Assembly (NCBI RefSeq): GCF_014633365.1 | Contig: NC_068343.1 | Span: forward strand, 28,427,307-28,491,306 | Reading direction: 5' to 3' | Length of the DNA: 64,000 nt | Source: Diospyros lotus | Taxonomy: Eukaryota; Streptophyta; Magnoliopsida; Ericales; Ebenaceae | Part shown: in pieces, positions 59,200-64,000 of the stretch | Numbering within the stretch: the first letter of the stretch is position 1 | Layout: each line of letters opens with the position of its first letter | Notes under the pieces: model-generated | What the model saw: the letters and a program-made list of their open reading frames with translations, nothing else | What the model was told of the DNA's origin: nothing | Database searches by the model: none | Position numbers and translations under genes: made by a program

Positions 59200-60761
59200 A
59201 AACTGGTTCCTCTCTTTTCTTCTTCTTTCAACTTCCCAACCAATCCTTTCTTTGACACACTGATCTCCTTCACTCCCTCTTCACAACAACTCCTTCATCC
59301 AATCAATTAAATTCGAATTTAAATAATGGGAACAACTCTTACCTCTGCTGCTGTTCTCTTCCTAGAATATTCGAATGCAGCGACCCCCTATTCGAATGCT
59401 TGCGGACTATTCTTCCTTATACGAAATCGGACTGATCTTTGGATAGATGCAATGGATGATGAATGAAGGCGTTTAGAACAGGGTAACAAGATATATAGGA
59501 AGGGTTCGGGTGGATGAATGAATGATCGTACCGATTAAGGAGAGGTTTCCATCTTTAAAGGGGGGGTGTCGATTCGGATTTCAGGGACGGTTATGAGGTT
59601 AACAGGAGCATCATTCGAATGATACTGGGGTTATATGAATGATAGAGGCAGATTCGAATGGAAGCTGGGCAATTCGAATGATAGCTCGGGTCTCAGAACA
59701 ATGGGTAGAAGGGGATTCGAATGAGAGAGAGAGAATGCGAATGTTCGCTGAAAGCTTTTAAAGGGCCAGACGCCTCATTCGAATGTGGAAAAATTCATTC
59801 GAATGAATTTTAAACAGTAACTTGGCTTATCGAAGGATTTGAGCCACTCATTCAAATGCAACAGTACTTTCATTCGAACGGATTTCTTGGTCATTCGAAT
59901 AACTGAGTGTCATTCGAATGAATCTGGCAGCACACTCTCAAAGAGGGCATTGAATAGAACGATTATTCGAATGCAAAAATATTCATTCGAATAACTTTGA
60001 ACACTTTTTTTTTATTTTTTTTTTAGGGAAAATTAACTAATTGAAACTATATTCGGATGTTAGAAATGGATTCAGATAAAGGGTAGGTTATTCGAATGAA
60101 CTTGAGGATATTTGAATGCTGGCTTCAATTTTTTAAAGAAATAGCAGATTCATTCGAATGAATTTTGAGTATGGAGAAATTCATTCGAATGAATTTTAAA
60201 CAGTAATTTCATTTGTGAAGGAATTTGGCCGGTCATTCGAATGCAACAGTACTTTCATTCGAATGAATTTTGAACATATTCGAATACAACAGAGGCTATT
60301 CGAATGCTTTCTTGCTTTCTTTAACAGCTTACCAGTCATTCGAATGGTTTACAACGCATTCGAATGACTAAGCTCATCCGGATACAGAATTCGAATAACA
60401 GCAAAGAATTTTATTTTTTTTTATACATTTCCAAACACCTAAACACAAAATTCAAACCCACACAGAATGTCATTAAATGAGCAAGGATCAACACAACAGT
60501 TCAGGCATACCTTTATCCCACCCAACTTGCTTTGAACAATTCTTAAAAACGAGGATATAAGGAATACCTGGAGATCTTCAGAAACAACTTTGAACACAAA
60601 GGTCCAATTGCTTACTTCGATGTTGCTGGTAGCCTTCATTGCATGTGTGGATCCGTGAGCTTGCTTCAATACTAAAATCAAGATAAAGAGTGATAACAGT
60701 TCATGAAAGCAAAACATTAATTTCCCCCCCCCCTTTATATATATATATTTTTAATTAACCA
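59200..60761 (-). other. Spacer between Athila pol and the extra ORF, with an ATTCGAAT array
   Basis: Non-coding. 59368-60395 contains at least 20 copies of ATTCGAAT or close variants (for example at 59652, 59672, 59777, 59797, 59893, 59912, 60152, 60183, 60234, 60256, 60388), often within CATTCGAATGAATTTT. A module of about 95 bp occurs twice (near 59790-59885 and 60175-60265). 60439-60717 has a 92-codon minus frame with a hydrophobic start, not supported as a gene. Confidence 0.75.
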
Positions 60762-63119
60762 CTACCCAATGGGTGGTTCTGTAAGGTCCATGCTCTCTTC
60801 CTGTTCATTCAAAGATTCATAGTATGGTTTCAGATGTTGTCCATTCACTTTGAGAATCTGACCAGATTGAAGATTTTCAATATCAAATACACCATGAGCT
60901 GAGATGGAACGAATTTTGAAGGGCCCAGTCCACCTTGACTTGAGTTTTCCAGGAAACAGATGGAGCCTTGAATCATAAAGTAGCACATGTTGACCTATAC
61001 AAAAAATTTTCCTGTTAATGTGCTGGTCATGTAACTTCTTCATGTGCATCTTAGAAAACTTGGCATTCTCAAATGCCTCGTTTCTAAGTTCCTCAAGCTC
61101 ATTCAGTTGCATCTTTCTGTTAAGTTCCACCTCTTCTAAACTTTCATCCATCTTCCTGATGGCCCAGTAAGCTTTGTGCTCAACCTCTACTGGCAGATGA
61201 CATGGTTTTCCATAAACCAGTCGATAGGGAGACATGCCCAATATGGTTTTATGTGCAGTCCTATAGGCCCAAAGAGCATCGATCAACCTCAAAGACCAAT
61301 CCTTTCGGTTGGAATTGACAGTTTTTTCTAAAATGCGCTTGATCTCCCTATTTGCCAATTCTGCCTGGCCATTTGTCTGAGGGTGGTATGGCGTTGAGAC
61401 CTTATGAACTACCCCATACTTTTTCATTAATTCTGCCACTGGCTTGTTACAGAAATGAGAACCCCCATCACTGATGATGGCACGAGGCATTCCAAACCTA
61501 CTGAAAATGTTTTCTTTGAAAAATTTTACCACTATCCTGTGATCATTTGTCCTTGTTGGGATTGCCTCAACCCACTTGGAAACATAGTCTACAGCAAGAA
61601 GGATGTATTCATGACCAAGCGAGTTAACAAAAGGGCCCATAAAATCTATTCCCCAACAATCGAAAATTTCAAGAACCAGAATGGGCTGCAAAGGCATCAT
61701 ACTCTTTTTTGTCAGACTTCCTAACCTCTGGCATCTATCACATGACAAGCAAAACTGGTGTATACCCCTAAACATGGTAGGCCAGTAAAATTCACTTTGT
61801 AGGATTTTTGCTATGGTTTTCCGGGTAGAGAAATGACCTCCACAAGCAAGGGTGTGACAGAAGTTCATAACACTATGTTGCTCATGTTCTGGAATGCATC
61901 TTCGCACAATTTGATCAGCACAATATTTAAACAGATATGGTTCATCCCAGAAAAATGTTCTGACCTTCCTGAAAAACTTTTGTCTATCTGGCTTAGTCCA
62001 ATGACTGGGAACTGTTCCTACAGCTAAATAATTAGCCATGTCAGCGTACCAAGGGGCAGGAGTCAATGTACGCACATGAAGAATATGTTCATCAGGAAAG
62101 TTATCAGGAATGGATCCCTCAGTAAGATCCTGACCTGGGATTCTAGACAGATGGTCAGCTACAACATTTTCTACTCCCTTTTTATCCTTAATTTCTATGT
62201 GGAACTCTTGGAGGAGCAGAATCCACCTAATGAGGCGTGGCTTGGTGTTTTGCTTGGTGAGCAGATATTTCAAAGCAGCGTGATCTGTGTACACAATCAC
62301 CTTTGATCCTATCAAATATGACCTAAATTTATCCAATGCAAACACCACAGCCAACAATTCTTTTTCTGTGGTAGTGTAATTTCTCTGGGCTTCATTTAAG
62401 GTTCTGCTAGCATAGTAAATGACATGGGGCTTCTTCTCTTTGCTCTGTCCTAACACAACCCCTATGGCATAATCACTCGCATCACACATTAGTTCAAAAG
62501 GTAAAGTCCAGTCAGGAGGTTGTATGATGGGTGCAGTGATAAGTGCATGTTTCAGCTTCTCAAAGGCACTTTGACAATTTGGGGTCCACTCGAATGGAAC
62601 GTCTTGAGACAACAGACAGCACAAGGGTCTTGCTATTGTGCTAAATGAGGTAATAAATCTCCTGTAAAAGCCAGCGTGACCAAGAAAAGATCTAATGTCC
62701 TTGACATTTCTAGGGGCTGGAAGCTTCCGAATGGCTTCAACTTTGGCCTTGTCGACTTCTAGACCCCTAGATGAGACTATGTGTCCTAAGACAATGCCTT
62801 GGTTAACCATGAAGTGGCATTTTTCCCAATTGAGCACAAGGTGAGTCTCCTCACAACGAATCAAAACTTTCTCCAGATTTTTTAAACACAAGTCAAAGCT
62901 ACTTCCATAGACAGAGAAGTCATCCATAAACACCTCTACAATATGTTCAGCCATTTCACTAAAGATACTCATCATACACCTTTGAAAGGTGGTAGGAGCA
63001 TTACACAATCCAAATGGCATACGTTTATATGCAAATGTCCCAAAAGGGCAGGTGAATGTTGTTTTCTCTTGATCTTTCAGTACTACGTCAATTTGATTAT
63101 ATCCTGAATATCCATCCAA
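60762..63119 (-). pseudogene. Athila-like element E pol: RT, RNase H and integrase (long open frame)
   Basis: 785 open codons in one frame, from DGYSGYNQI to the end after [31 protein letters not shown] and catalytic FMDDFSVYG (residues 64-67). RNase [15 protein letters not shown] (Asp213), [22 protein letters not shown] (Asp279), ADHLSR. Integrase: His/Cys domain (His422, His429, Cys457, Cys460), then Asp492 (GIDFMGP), Asp551 (ISDGGSHF) and Glu587 in exact D-35-E spacing; a C-terminal GPFKI module follows. All visible catalytic residues are present. Motifs fit the Athila lineage of Ty3/Gypsy. The N-terminal RT is in another frame, so the polyprotein is broken. Confidence 0.9.
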
Positions 63120-63610
63120 AAACAGTAGAATGCTTGATCTGCTATCCTTTCAAGTCTTTGGTCCAGAAACGGGAGAGGAAAATGGTCCTTTCTAGTCATG
63201 GAGTTGAGTTTTCTATAGTCTATGCACACACGCCAACCTGTTTGGAGGCAGATCGGGACTAACTCATTCTTCTCATTTTTCACCACAGTAACTCCAGACC
63301 GTTTAGGAACGACCTGAGTTGGACTAACCCATTTTGAATCAGATATTGGATAAATAATACCTGCATCCAGTAATTTGAGCACTTCTTTTCGAACCACTTC
63401 TTTCATATTAGGATTCAGCCTTCTCTGCATTTGCCTCACTGGTTTTGAATTTTCTTCTAAGAAGATCCTATGGGTGCAAATTAGAGGGCTAATTCCATGC
63501 AAGTCTGATATGGTCCATCCTAAAGCCTTCTTGTGTGCTCTCAGTACTTTCATCAACTGCACTTCTTGTTGGGTACTTAGGCTGGAAGAAATGACTACTG
63601 GGTATGTCTC
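63083..63610 (-). pseudogene. Athila-like element E: N-terminal RT, frameshifted from the main pol frame
   Basis: Carries HKKALGWTISDLHGISP, then TGWRVCIDYRKLN and KDHFPLPFLDQ, the start of RT. It loses frame at about 63119-63125, where a T-run (CTGTTTTTGG) appears to hold one base too many or too few. The next residues (DGYSGY) are found in the 60762-63119 frame. At its upstream end a TGA (63611-63613) lies in the same frame as the preceding linker, between FLRE and ETYPVV. Confidence 0.85.
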
Positions 63611-64000
63611 TCATTCTCTTAGAAAGGCATACTTCAACTCAAATGGCAGTGGCTTCTTTTTAGGAATGGGTGGATAACTCACAGAGGTTGATGGTTTGTT
63701 CAACGGTTCTACAGGCTCTACCTTAGGAATCCATTGAGTCAAGGGCATCTCACTTTCCTTTCTGATATCCTCCAAAAGATTATCTCCTTTCACAGTTTGA
63801 GTGACAAATTCTTCTCAAAATACTCTTCAGATAGAGTTTGAATCAAATCTACCTCTTCTATCTCACTTTCAGTGTACTGTTGTTTGGAAATTCTGAAAAT
63901 ATTCATCTCCACAGTCATGTTTCCAAACGACAGTTTCAAAACTCCATTCCTACAGTTAATGATTGCATTGGAAGTTGCTAGGAATGGTCTCCCCAAGATG
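63611..64000 (-). pseudogene. Athila-like element E: protease end and linker (runs off the window)
   Basis: 63790-63996 reads MGRPFLATSNAIINCRNG, matching the late protease motif (I-L-GRPFLAT-x-x-A-x-I-D) of Athila/Tat elements. 63611-63793 is the proline-rich linker before RT (PPIPKKKPLPFELKYAFLRE), ending in an in-frame TGA. These two stretches are in different frames by a small slip near 63790-63810. The protease active site, gag and 5' LTR lie beyond 64000. Confidence 0.8.

Noticed and set aside
60439..60717. 92-codon minus-strand frame with hydrophobic N-terminus, possible signal peptide or envelope remnant
   Set aside because: Short, no known domain, next to a palindrome array. The hydrophobic start is not enough to support a gene. 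Could be revisited if conserved in sister elements.

Overview
This window reads as nuclear DNA of a flowering plant, from a gene-poor, transposon-saturated (heterochromatic or pericentromeric-like) region. I see no cellular gene, no tRNA or rRNA gene and no CRISPR array. Nearly all that can be recognised is LTR retrotransposon sequence at different stages of decay, with some DNA transposons inserted into it. The species cannot be named from the sequence. The plant assignment rests on chromovirus (Tekay/Del-like), Athila-like, Retand-like and TNT1/Tork-like lineages, initiator-tRNA-Met primer sites (TGGTATCAGAGC), and CACTA, hAT and Helitron-type elements.

Layout. 1-1460: 3' end of an Athila/Tat-type LTR. 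1461-18297: an old minus-strand TNT1-like Ty1/Copia element (called B here) split into four pieces by a later Copia element (A, 1533-10882, flanked by AACTC) and by two solo chromovirus LTRs (M, 11921-14532, AGGGG; L, 15661-17731, AGGCA/GGGCA). 18298-23889: minus-oriented chromovirus LTR relics around an unclassified segment. 23890-24570: fragment of an LTR of the A family. 24571-26552: Retand-like gag relic and LTR on the minus strand. 27641-46331: a full-length chromovirus (C, flanked by CATTT) swollen to 18.7 kb by insertions. Its 5' LTR holds a hAT MITE, a CACTA element that itself holds a Helitron-like element, and solo LTR D1. Its gag holds solo LTR D2, and its 3' LTR holds an Athila/Tat-like solo LTR (K). 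46649-51456: solo LTR J with solo LTR H nested inside. 51487-53977: solo LTR I. 53978-57600: unclassified sequence and LTR-like relics. 57643-64000: an Athila-like element (E) on the minus strand. It runs off the window, and its pol has only one stop and one frameshift. It is followed by a long spacer full of the palindrome ATTCGAAT and then by an extra ORF resembling the 'putative plant transposon protein' family.

How the parts relate. Twelve insertions can be bounded to the base by target-site duplications, which gives a relative order: B before A, M and L; C before MITE, CACTA, D1, D2 and K; J before H. Solo LTRs far outnumber full-length elements, as expected where unequal recombination removes elements. 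Every coding region is broken. Several catalytic residues are lost by changes compatible with G-to-A transitions, as expected from cytosine methylation and deamination. The least explained sequence is the set of short-palindrome arrays (ATTCGAAT, ATCCGGAT) shared between the Athila spacer and unrelated LTRs.
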